In this document: piece by piece, positions 57,105 through 64,000 of the stretch
How positions within the stretch are numbered: the first letter of the stretch is position 1
How the letters are laid out: each line of letters starts with the position of its first letter
From: Chloroflexota bacterium
Lineage (GTDB): Bacteria; Chloroflexota; Anaerolineae; Anaerolineales; Villigracilaceae
Assembly: GCA_016234485.1 (NCBI GenBank)
Contig: JACRBL010000029.1
Location: 1-64,000 of the forward strand
Direction of reading: 5' to 3'
DNA: 64,000 bases
Notes under the pieces: generated by a model
The model's input: the letters and a program-made list of their open reading frames with translations, nothing else
What the model was told of the DNA's origin: nothing
Databases searched by the model: none
Position numbers and translations under genes: made by a program

Positions 57105-57761
57105 ATGTCCCCAATCGGCAATCTCAAAAAGAAGTTGCGCATCCTCATCGCCGATGACGTTCACGAAACGCGCCGCAACACCCGCCTGATGATCGCCGCG
57201 ATCGAGAATACCGAAGTGGTGGCGATCGCGTCGAATGGACGGCAGGCCGTGGAAATGACGGAGGAGCAACACCCTGACATCGTCATTTTAGATATCAACA
57301 TGCCAGAGATGGACGGGTTGACGGCCTACAAGCAGATCGCGCAGGCGCATCCCGACACGGCTTGCATCGTCATCTCGGCGGAGGATAGTCCCGTTGTCAA
57401 AGATGCGGCCGCGGCCATCGGCGTACAGGAATATCTGGTCAAGCCGTTTTTTGTGGCAGATATGGAAGCGGCCATCCAGCGCATCGCGACGCACATGCGG
57501 GAGACGCGCCAAAAGCGGACAGCCGCCGCTTTGCAAGACAAAAACAGCGAAGCCTATCTCGAAGCGTTGGCGCATGAATATATGAAAGACGGTCGCATCG
57601 ACGATCAGGCCATCCAAATCTTCGAGCGACTGGCGATGAATCCAAATTGCGCCTTGCGCTGGCTGGAGACGCTGGCAATGATCTACGCCATCCGCCAGGA
57701 CTGGGGAAAATTGAAAGCGCTCGCGGCGCGATTGGAAGAAGAGACGAAGAAACAGAAATAA
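57105..57761 (+). CDS. Receiver-domain response regulator with helical C-terminus
   Basis: A 218-residue protein: CheY-like receiver (about 10-130) with the acidic pair in ILIADDVHETRR, phospho-acceptor Asp in DIVILDINMPEMDG, Ser/Thr in CIVISAEDS and Lys in EYLVKPFF. The C-terminal ~85 residues are helical without a DNA-binding motif (EALAHEYMKDGRIDDQAIQI). Such regulators may act by protein contact. A TATACT -10 box lies at 57075-57080, leaving a leader of about 18 nt with a weak ribosome site. Confidence 0.88.
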   Translation: MSPIGNLKKKLRILIADDVHETRRNTRLMIAAIENTEVVAIASNGRQAVEMTEEQHPDIVILDINMPEMDGLTAYKQIAQAHPDTACIVISAEDSPVVKDAAAAIGVQEYLVKPFFVADMEAAIQRIATHMRETRQKRTAAALQDKNSEAYLEALAHEYMKDGRIDDQAIQIFERLAMNPNCALRWLETLAMIYAIRQDWGKLKALAARLEEETKKQK

Positions 57762-57797
57762 AACGAGCCTGTCTGTAAAAGACAGGCTCGTTTCTTA
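57762..57797. terminator. Bidirectional terminator
   Basis: AACGAGCCTGTCT / AGACAGGCTCGTT between two convergent genes, with T-rich tails on both sides. Confidence 0.9.
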
Positions 57798-57811
57798 TTA
57801 CGCTTGCAAAC

Positions 57812-60800
57812 TTACTTGAGGAGGCTCGCCAGGTCGAACCAGACTGTGCCGCTGGCTTTGCTGTATGTGAAGACAATCTTTACACTGGTGAAAGCCGCAG
57901 TTGTATTGAAGGTGAGCGTCTTCTGCTGGAAGGCAGATGTGACCGTGCCGCAGTTGACGGTCTTGGTTTGCGAGGTCAACAGGGTGGGGCCGTTGTAGAA
58001 CATGACCTGCGCCATGCACGATCCAGCCGCCGGGACAGAGGCGCCCTTGACCCAATAGGAGAACTGCAACTTACTGCCGCTTGCGCCGCTGAGATTCAGG
58101 GTTTGGGTCAGGGTCTTGGTCTTGCCCGATTGACCAATGATCTTAACCGAGGCCGTGCCTTCCTTTTTGACGGTTGTGTCTTTGCCATCTGAAGCGCTGA
58201 AGTTCGTACTCTTCACCCAGTTTGTTGGGATCTTGGACGTGCCGCTGTAGGTGTTGAAGCCGCCGTTGATGGCGCGCTCACCCCATACCAACCAGGCATA
58301 CGTGGCTGGTGTGGCATCCACATTGCCGGCTTTGTCAATCGCACGGACATAGAAAGTGTGAGTACCCAAAGCCAAATTGGAGTAAGCCGCGGGGTTGGTG
58401 CAAGCTGTATACGCTCCCAGATCTAACTTGCATTGGTAACTGGCAACGCCCGAGCCGCCATCCGTGCCGCTAAACGAGAAGGACGCGGTCTTGAGCAGGG
58501 TCGGGTTGGTGGGTTTGGTCGCTCCAATCGCGGTGTCGGGCGCGGTGGTATCGGGCGCGCCGAGATAGCAGGATTTCAACACGTTCGGGACGGGGTCGCC
58601 GCCGAAGGAGGTGGTGTTGCAGGCCACGCTACCCGTGAACACGCCATAGTAGAAGATGTTGTTCGCGCCGTATCGCACCACGCGACTGCCGCTGAAGGTG
58701 CAGTTTCCACCTTCGCCCGCACACAATGTCCAGGCCCAGTTAGCGGGGGCGGTTCCTGTGCCAGTTAGGGATACGCTGTTGGGAGACGAGGCGGCGTTGC
58801 TGGGAATGCTGACCGAGCCATTACGCGCGCCTGTGCCAGTGGGCGTGAAGGTGACGTTGAAGGTGCAGGTACTTGAAGGAGCGACTGTGGCGCTGTTACA
58901 GGTATTGCTGGAGAGGGCGTAGTTTCCAGTGATCGAGAGCGTGGTGATATTGAGGGGCGCCGTTCCAGTATTGGTGACGGTGAAGGTTTTCGCCGCGCTG
59001 GAGGAGCCGAGGGCTATGCTTCCGAAGCTCCAGGTGGCTGGGGAGATGCCGACGGCCGGGCTACCCGGCGCGCCGAGGTAGCAGGATTTCAACACGTTCG
59101 GGACGGGATCGCCACCAAAGGAGGTTGTATTGCAAGCAACGCTGTTAGTGAACACGCCATAGAAGAATGTGCCGTTCGCGCCATACCGAACGACGCGGTT
59201 GCCGGTGAAGGAACAGGTCCCGCCTTCGCCCGCGCATTGGGTCCAGGCCCAGTTCGAGGGAGCGGCGCCCGTCCCGCTTAGCGACGCGCTATCGGGTGTG
59301 GTAGCGGCGTTGCTGGGAATGGTGACGGAGCCGTTACGCGCGCCTGTGCCGGTGGGCGTGAAGATGACATTGAATGTGCAGGTTCCCGAGGGAGCGACCG
59401 GCGCATTGCATGTATTGTTGGAGAGGGCATAGTTTCCGCTGATCGAAAGCGTACCAACGAGGAGATTTCCCGTTCCCGTATTGGTGACGGTGAAGGTTTT
59501 CGCGGCGCTGGAGGAGCCGAGGGCCACGCTTCCGAAATCCCAGGAGGTTGGCGAGACGCTCAAGGCTGGCGTCCCCGCTTCGCCGAGATAGCAGGATTTC
59601 GCCACGCTGGGAACCGGGTCGCCGCCAAAGGTAGCGTTATTGCAGGTAAGGCCGTCAGTGAACACGCCATAGAAGAACGTGCCATTCGCGCCATAGCGAA
59701 CGACGCGACTGCCGCTGAAGGAACAGGTTTGATTTTCGCTCGCGCACAATGTCCAAACCCAGTTCGATGGGGCGGTGCCTGTCCCGGTCAGCGACGCGCT
59801 GTCGGGTGAGGTGGATGCGTTGCTGGGGATGCTGACCGAGCCGTTGCGTGCGCCAGTCCCAGTGGGCGTGAAGGTGACATTGAAGGTGCAGGTTCCAGCG
59901 GGGGCGACCGGCGTATTGCAGGTGTTGCTGGAGAGGGTGTAGTTGCCGCTGATCGAGAGCGTTCCCAAGATGAGGTTCGCCGTGCCAGTGTTGGTGACGG
60001 TGAAGGTCTTTGCGGCGCTGGAGGAGCCGAGGGCCACGCTTCCGAAATCCCATGCGGTGGGCGAGACGCTCAACGAGATGGTACCTGGTTCGGCTACGTA
60101 ACACGATTTCGCCACGTTGGGAACCGGGTCGCCGCCAAAGGAAGATGTGTTGCAAGTGACGCTGTTGGTGAACTGCCCGTAATAGTAGGTGCTGTTCGCG
60201 CCATATCGCACCGCCTGAGTCCCGGTCAGGGAACAGGTCTGGCCTTCGGTGGCGCACAAAGTCCAAGTCCAGCCTGAGGGCGTGCCTGTGCCGAAGCCTT
60301 GAACGTCGAAGTTGTAGGGATTCTCGTTCGGGTCGTTGTTGGTAATCGAGATGGTGGCGGTGCGGATGCCAACTCCCTGCGGGGCGAAGTGGACGGTAAA
60401 GTTGCTGGTGGCATTCGGGTCCACAGACGCGGACGGGTCAACGGTGACCGTGAATTCGGACGCGTGCGCGCCGCTGACGTTGACGCGCGGCGTCCCGCTC
60501 AGGTTCAGGAAGGTATCGCCCGTATTCCGAATGGTGAAGGTGCGGTCAACGCCCGCGCCCGAAACATCGGCATTGCCAAAGTTGGTGTGGTCGCTGGAAC
60601 TGGGGGTGTTGTCGCCATCCAAAATGTTGACGTTGTTACCCTTGACGCCCATCTCTGGCTGGAGGGTGGTGTTCGGCGATTGCACGGCGATCTTGAACAG
60701 GCCGCGTCCATGCGTGGCAGAGATGAGCGTATAGTTCATCCAGAAGAGTTCGTCCACCGAGGTGTTGGTGGGGCCGTCGTGCGGTAGTTTCCAAGTGGCG

Positions 60801-63154
60801 CCGCCGTCTTCGCTGGCGAACACGCCCACTTCGGTGCCGACGTAAATCCAGGCGGGATAGTCGGGATGGATGACCAAACTGCGGACGGGCACATCCGGCA
60901 AACCGGTCAGGCCGGACCCGGTGCGGTCGGCCCAGGTGGAGCCGTTGTCGGTCGTCATCCAGACGTTGTCGGCGCTGAATCCGCCGAAGGTGACGTAGAC
61001 CTTGTTGGTGTCGGTCTTGTCGAGCGTGATGCGCGTCACGTAACGATTGGGGAGGAGGGGGGCGCCTTCGTCCATCTTCACCCAGGTGGGCGTGGCGGAG
61101 GTTCCGTTGGTGGTCTTGTAGACATCGCCGTTGTTATGCCCAACCCAAACGACATCGGCGTTGCCTTCCAACACGGCGATGGCGCTGATGGGGTTTCCAC
61201 TGGCCGCGGCCTTGACGACATACCATGAGGGACCAGTGGCCGACCACGCGCTGCCGGGTGTTTTGATATCGTTCGAGCGCCAGAGCGATTCCATGCCCAA
61301 GTAGAGGCGGTTGGAATCGTTGGGGTCGAGGATGAAGGGCGCGATGAAGTTGCCTGCGGCAGACTGCGCTTCGGTGATGATGTATGGAGCGGATTTGTAC
61401 GTCCATGTCGTACCGTCATGATACTTGCCCCAGATATACTCCATTCCGCTTCCAGTGGTACTACGATTGATCCGCCCGTAGATGTATTCGCCGTAGGTGT
61501 AATTTGGGTCGGCAGGATCTACCGCAGAAAAACCGCCATCGCCGCCGAAAACGGTTGCCCATCCTTCGGAGCCGGTATCCTGGGTGTAAAGCAGTGTGCC
61601 GTTATCTTGCGTGCCGCCCACAACAATTCCAGTTAATGGACTGCCCGCTGCGCCGTAGAACTGGGTGATGCCGAGGTTGTTGTTGAGATTCGACCAGCCG
61701 CTGGTGAGCGCGACGGTGGAGAAGTCGTCTGTTTTATAGATGCCGCCGTCGTTCCCGAAGAAGACGATCTTGTTGGTTGTGCCGTTAAAGCCGGGATGTT
61801 CGACGATCATGTGATTGTCGGCATGGGCCGAAAGATCGGGCGCGGACCACCACTGGCTGATCTTCGTCATGGTGGGTCCGCCGTCGGTACTGCGGTAGAT
61901 TTCAACGCCGCCGACCATCACGTTGTCTGGATTGGTGGGGTCCACCCAGACGATATTGTCGTACCAACCCTGGCCGCCCAACAGGTTATTTCCCGTGTTG
62001 ACCAGGGAATAAGTGTGTCCATAGTCCGTACTTTTCCAGAGTTCGCCGTTGGATTGGCCGCTGGTGATGTCCATCGAGGCGTATACAGTGGATGGACTGC
62101 TTAACGCATAGGCGATTTCCACGCGCCCAGCGCCTGGCGCGATACCAGTAAACGTGGCTGTACTCCAGGTTTCGCCGCCGTCTGAAGAGTAAACGGCAAT
62201 GCCCCAGTATGACGAGGCAATTGCGTGCGTTCCATCGGGCATAATATCTATATCGTAATAAAGGCGAGCGCTGTCTTTCTGCGTCCAGGTAGCGCCGCCA
62301 TCAGTGGATTTCCAAATTCCGCTTTCGGTTGCCGCGAGAAGCGTTAAATGGTCTGTGGGACTAATTTTCAGGCGATTGACGCCATACCAATTGGAGTTGG
62401 CCGTGGAGGCAAGTTGCGTCCAGGTGATGCCGCCGTTGGTGGTTTTGAAAACGCCTGCGCCGCGCCAGCCGGCGATGGCTTCACCGGAACCGGCGTACAA
62501 AATATTCGAGTCGGTCGGGTCCATGACCATGGTTGAGACGGCCATATTCGCCATGAAATCGTCCATGATCTGCCAGGTTGTTCCGCCATCCGTCGTTTTC
62601 CAGATGCCGCCCGTGACGCTTCCCGCGTACATGATGTTGGGGTCGCTCGGGTTGATGACGATCGAGCGGACGCGTCCGCCGATGTTGCCCGGGCCGATCC
62701 AGGTCCACGAGGCGCTCGTGATGCCCGCCGCGCTCCCCTGCGGTTGCGGGACTGCGCTCATCGCTTCGATGTGCGCTTTGGCGTTGGCGTAACCGTCCGC
62801 AGGGATGAAGCCGTTCTCGTCCTGCAATTGCAGCATGCGGAATTCGGCGGCTTTATCGGGCTGGTCGGGACGCGGCTCGTCGCTTCTATCTGCCCACATT
62901 AAAAGTTGTTCCCTCGGCATGACGCAGATTTCTTCGAGCGTGCGCCCAGCCTGCAAGATCAGCGCTTCGACGGTCTCCTCGCCCAGGCCGCGGCGCTCCG
63001 CGACCATTTCGGGCGTCAGCGCGGGATCGCTACAGGCTGTGAGGTGGAGAGGGTCGGCGCGATTGACGTTTGCCACCGTGAGGCCGATGGCAAACAAGAT
63101 CAGCACGCTGACGAAGCGCAGGAATTTCCTGCCAGAAAAAAGGGATGTGTTCAT
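57812..63154 (-). CDS. Giant secreted beta-propeller protein with repeated modules
   Basis: A 1780-residue exported protein. Signal peptide (about 1-33); an N-terminal helical region; a sortilin/BNR-type beta-propeller (about 145-860) with eight or more blades marked by W-x-T-T-D-G-G-T-T-W motifs (GGIWKTTDGGTTW, GIWKSTDGGATW, GVFASEDGGATW); then four near-identical modules (about 960-1535), each a Cys-containing block with VRYGANGTFFYGVFT and FGGDPVPNVAKSCY plus a choice-of-anchor-D/ASH beta-sandwich (WDFGSVALGSSSAAKTFTV); finally an Ig-like domain (GSGVASYQCKLD) and a carbohydrate-binding-like domain. A propeller plus binding modules suggests polymer binding or hydrolysis outside the cell. 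No catalytic residue can be asserted. Confidence 0.88.
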   Translation of the reverse strand: MNTSLFSGRKFLRFVSVLILFAIGLTVANVNRADPLHLTACSDPALTPEMVAERRGLGEETVEALILQAGRTLEEICVMPREQLLMWADRSDEPRPDQPDKAAEFRMLQLQDENGFIPADGYANAKAHIEAMSAVPQPQGSAAGITSASWTWIGPGNIGGRVRSIVINPSDPNIMYAGSVTGGIWKTTDGGTTWQIMDDFMANMAVSTMVMDPTDSNILYAGSGEAIAGWRGAGVFKTTNGGITWTQLASTANSNWYGVNRLKISPTDHLTLLAATESGIWKSTDGGATWTQKDSARLYYDIDIMPDGTHAIASSYWGIAVYSSDGGETWSTATFTGIAPGAGRVEIAYALSSPSTVYASMDITSGQSNGELWKSTDYGHTYSLVNTGNNLLGGQGWYDNIVWVDPTNPDNVMVGGVEIYRSTDGGPTMTKISQWWSAPDLSAHADNHMIVEHPGFNGTTNKIVFFGNDGGIYKTDDFSTVALTSGWSNLNNNLGITQFYGAAGSPLTGIVVGGTQDNGTLLYTQDTGSEGWATVFGGDGGFSAVDPADPNYTYGEYIYGRINRSTTGSGMEYIWGKYHDGTTWTYKSAPYIITEAQSAAGNFIAPFILDPNDSNRLYLGMESLWRSNDIKTPGSAWSATGPSWYVVKAAASGNPISAIAVLEGNADVVWVGHNNGDVYKTTNGTSATPTWVKMDEGAPLLPNRYVTRITLDKTDTNKVYVTFGGFSADNVWMTTDNGSTWADRTGSGLTGLPDVPVRSLVIHPDYPAWIYVGTEVGVFASEDGGATWKLPHDGPTNTSVDELFWMNYTLISATHGRGLFKIAVQSPNTTLQPEMGVKGNNVNILDGDNTPSSSDHTNFGNADVSGAGVDRTFTIRNTGDTFLNLSGTPRVNVSGAHASEFTVTVDPSASVDPNATSNFTVHFAPQGVGIRTATISITNNDPNENPYNFDVQGFGTGTPSGWTWTLCATEGQTCSLTGTQAVRYGANSTYYYGQFTNSVTCNTSSFGGDPVPNVAKSCYVAEPGTISLSVSPTAWDFGSVALGSSSAAKTFTVTNTGTANLILGTLSISGNYTLSSNTCNTPVAPAGTCTFNVTFTPTGTGARNGSVSIPSNASTSPDSASLTGTGTAPSNWVWTLCASENQTCSFSGSRVVRYGANGTFFYGVFTDGLTCNNATFGGDPVPSVAKSCYLGEAGTPALSVSPTSWDFGSVALGSSSAAKTFTVTNTGTGNLLVGTLSISGNYALSNNTCNAPVAPSGTCTFNVIFTPTGTGARNGSVTIPSNAATTPDSASLSGTGAAPSNWAWTQCAGEGGTCSFTGNRVVRYGANGTFFYGVFTNSVACNTTSFGGDPVPNVLKSCYLGAPGSPAVGISPATWSFGSIALGSSSAAKTFTVTNTGTAPLNITTLSITGNYALSSNTCNSATVAPSSTCTFNVTFTPTGTGARNGSVSIPSNAASSPNSVSLTGTGTAPANWAWTLCAGEGGNCTFSGSRVVRYGANNIFYYGVFTGSVACNTTSFGGDPVPNVLKSCYLGAPDTTAPDTAIGATKPTNPTLLKTASFSFSGTDGGSGVASYQCKLDLGAYTACTNPAAYSNLALGTHTFYVRAIDKAGNVDATPATYAWLVWGERAINGGFNTYSGTSKIPTNWVKSTNFSASDGKDTTVKKEGTASVKIIGQSGKTKTLTQTLNLSGASGSKLQFSYWVKGASVPAAGSCMAQVMFYNGPTLLTSQTKTVNCGTVTSAFQQKTLTFNTTAAFTSVKIVFTYSKASGTVWFDLASLLK
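58560..60270 (-). repeat. Coding tandem repeats (about 500-nt period) in the giant secreted protein
   Basis: Four module starts (WTLCATEG, WTLCASEN, WTQCAGEG, WTLCAGEG) lie near 60265, 59765, 59245 and 58740, a period of 167-173 codons. The nucleotide sequence is nearly identical over long runs (for example TCGGGACGGG-TCGCCGCC and GCCGCGCTGGAGGAGCC), indicating recent duplication or gene conversion. Confidence 0.88.
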
Positions 63155-63195
63155 TGCATTTCTCCTTGATTGGAAATTGGGAAAAAATTAAACGG

Positions 63196-63630
63196 TTACT
63201 TAACTTCAATGGTGAAAACAAATGTGATGGGCGGTGCGGGCGGACAGGGCGTGGCCGAATCGCAGGGAGGCGCGCTGGCCGTTATGCGAACATCGGTCTT
63301 CCCTTTGGCGAGGGCTTGAAAGAGCCAGCCCGGCGAATCGGGATCGGTCATTTTTTCGGGCGGGGTCAATGGCTGGATGACTGTGTTGGCAAAGTTGATT
63401 CGCCACGTGAAGCCTTCGCGGGGGAGGGAGATGGCGAACACGTCTCCCACGGCGAACGCGATTTCCTGTCCCGCGAGTTGCGAGGGATCCAGGATCGTGG
63501 ATGGGACTGGCGCGGTTGGAAGGGCTTCGGTGGCAGTTGGGGACGGCGAAATGCTCGATCCTTGCGAAGCGCAGGATTGGCCGATGAGGCAGATCATGAG
63601 TGGTAAAAAGAATAGTTTGAAACGGTTCAT
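63196..63630 (-). CDS. Chagasin-like (I42) protease inhibitor lipoprotein
   Basis: A 144-residue lipoprotein: signal with lipobox (LIGQSCAS), short Thr/Pro linker, and a domain of about 95 residues with the signs of the I42 chagasin family: AVGDVFAISLP, REGFTWRI (G-x-x-W loop), and GWLFQALAKGKTDVRITAS (the conserved F-x-A-x-x-x-G). Family members block papain-like cysteine proteases. Start at 63630 has a GAAGGAA site. It lies 41 bases upstream of the giant secreted protein and is probably co-transcribed with it. Confidence 0.72.
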   Translation of the reverse strand: MNRFKLFFLPLMICLIGQSCASQGSSISPSPTATEALPTAPVPSTILDPSQLAGQEIAFAVGDVFAISLPREGFTWRINFANTVIQPLTPPEKMTDPDSPGWLFQALAKGKTDVRITASAPPCDSATPCPPAPPITFVFTIEVK

Positions 63631-63648
63631 TCTTCCTTCATTAATCAT

Positions 63649-63861
63649 TAATGTGACCTAACAATAATTCCTTTATTACGGCAAATACAACTTGAATTTT
63701 ATTTGTGCCGCGAAGGTGCGCAAGGCATTTTCTTTTCGTTCTTGTTAGGAATCTCGGTTTTCTTTCAAATTTGTTTTTTTTATTTCCAACTCGCCAGCGG
63801 CTGAAGAAAAAAAGATCAAATAATTTATATTTTGCCTGGCGATCGACTGAACAGAAATTCC
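63649..63861. other. AT-rich intergenic space
   Basis: About 210 bp with visibly more A/T than the rest of the window. No convincing ORF, hairpin or repeat family was found. It should contain the promoter of the 63630 operon; no strong consensus boxes were identified. Confidence 0.5.
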
Positions 63862-64000
63862 TTATTCACCGTCTTGCGGATCAAAGTCGTCCTCTTCGTT
63901 GTGTTGCAGGTTCGCTTTCATAACGCGCAGGGTTTGTAATAATTCCGCGCGCGGGGCTGTTTTGGCGAGCGTTGCATTCGCGCCATGCTCCAAGACAGAC
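63862..64000 (-). CDS. Receiver-domain response regulator, C-terminal fragment (cut by window edge)
   Basis: On the minus strand a frame enters from the window edge and ends in TAA at 63862. The 46 visible residues read SVLEHGANATLAKTAPRAEL, then LQTLRVMKANLQHNEED and DFDPQDGE. The GA-x-A-x-L-x-K-x-x-P-x-x-E-L-L pattern is the end of a CheY-like receiver (the Lys before the proline-containing helix), followed by an acidic tail. No output domain follows, so it may be a single-domain receiver. The rest of the gene lies outside the window. Confidence 0.6.
   Translation of the reverse strand, partial: SVLEHGANATLAKTAPRAELLQTLRVMKANLQHNEEDDFDPQDGE

Overview
The window looks like a contig from an uncultured Chloroflexota bacterium, most likely class Anaerolineae (inference from gene content; no marker phylogeny could be run). 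Pointers are the isopentenyl phosphate kinase, many lipoproteins and membrane proteins with Thr/Pro (TPTP) linkers, clustered M42 aminopeptidases, a long formate-THF ligase, and T-box and SAM-I leaders in one GC-rich genome. No rRNA, tRNA or CRISPR array was seen.

Layout. 1-220: edge of an IS1-like transposase and a 26-residue membrane ORF. 0.3-5.7 kb: priA, an O-methyltransferase, and an operon ending in a Crp/Fnr regulator. 5.8-9.2 kb (minus): a lipoprotein, the ammonifying nitrite reductase nrfHA, and a PCuAC copper chaperone. 9.2-14.4 kb (minus): a glycosyltransferase, two AT-rich SIMPL proteins, and an SbcC-type ATPase. 14.4-17.9 kb: serS behind a T-box leader, two small membrane proteins, ferritin. 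18.1-24.6 kb (minus): three M42 peptidases, an S51-like peptidase, a large membrane protein and a TPT-rich protein. 24.7-28.6 kb: a serine hydrolase lipoprotein, a three-gene operon and an OmpR-like regulator. 28.7-36.6 kb: a SUMF1-domain lipoprotein, metK with a SAM-I riboswitch, a thioesterase, two tandem membrane paralogues, isopentenyl phosphate kinase, formate-THF ligase. 36.8-42.7 kb (minus): Cys-rich/SUMF1 lipoproteins, an acyltransferase remnant, a methyltransferase, an acyl-CoA synthetase. 43-45.6 kb: a c-di-GMP riboswitch driving a small exported protein, a SipW-like signal peptidase fused to a long extracellular region, and an RTX protein. 45.6-54.4 kb: an ABC exporter operon divergent from MFS/CPBP genes across a TetR operator. 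54.4-57.8 kb: two SH3b-like lipoproteins, an ATP-grasp protein, a response regulator. 57.8-63.6 kb (minus): a 1780-residue secreted beta-propeller protein behind a chagasin-like lipoprotein. 63.86-64 kb: the end of another receiver-domain gene.

The most striking feature is pervasive insertion of short palindromic or short-unit repeats of at least ten families. They lie between genes, supply stop codons and protein tails, interrupt the peripheral parts of two riboswitches, and sit IN FRAME inside conserved proteins: PriA (up to six), SbcC (two), acyl-CoA synthetase (two), isopentenyl phosphate kinase, an ABC ATPase, a glycosyltransferase, a membrane protein and an M42 peptidase. One ~65-nt element occurs in the kinase gene, the ABC ATPase gene and the serS T-box leader, with substitutions that keep its two hairpins. 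This resembles Rickettsia palindromic elements in behaviour.

Second, at least ten genes have a TATAAT-like -10 box ending 6-7 nt before the start codon and no Shine-Dalgarno sequence, which implies leaderless mRNAs. Third, the c-di-GMP riboswitch/signal peptidase/secreted protein module looks like a dedicated matrix-protein export unit.
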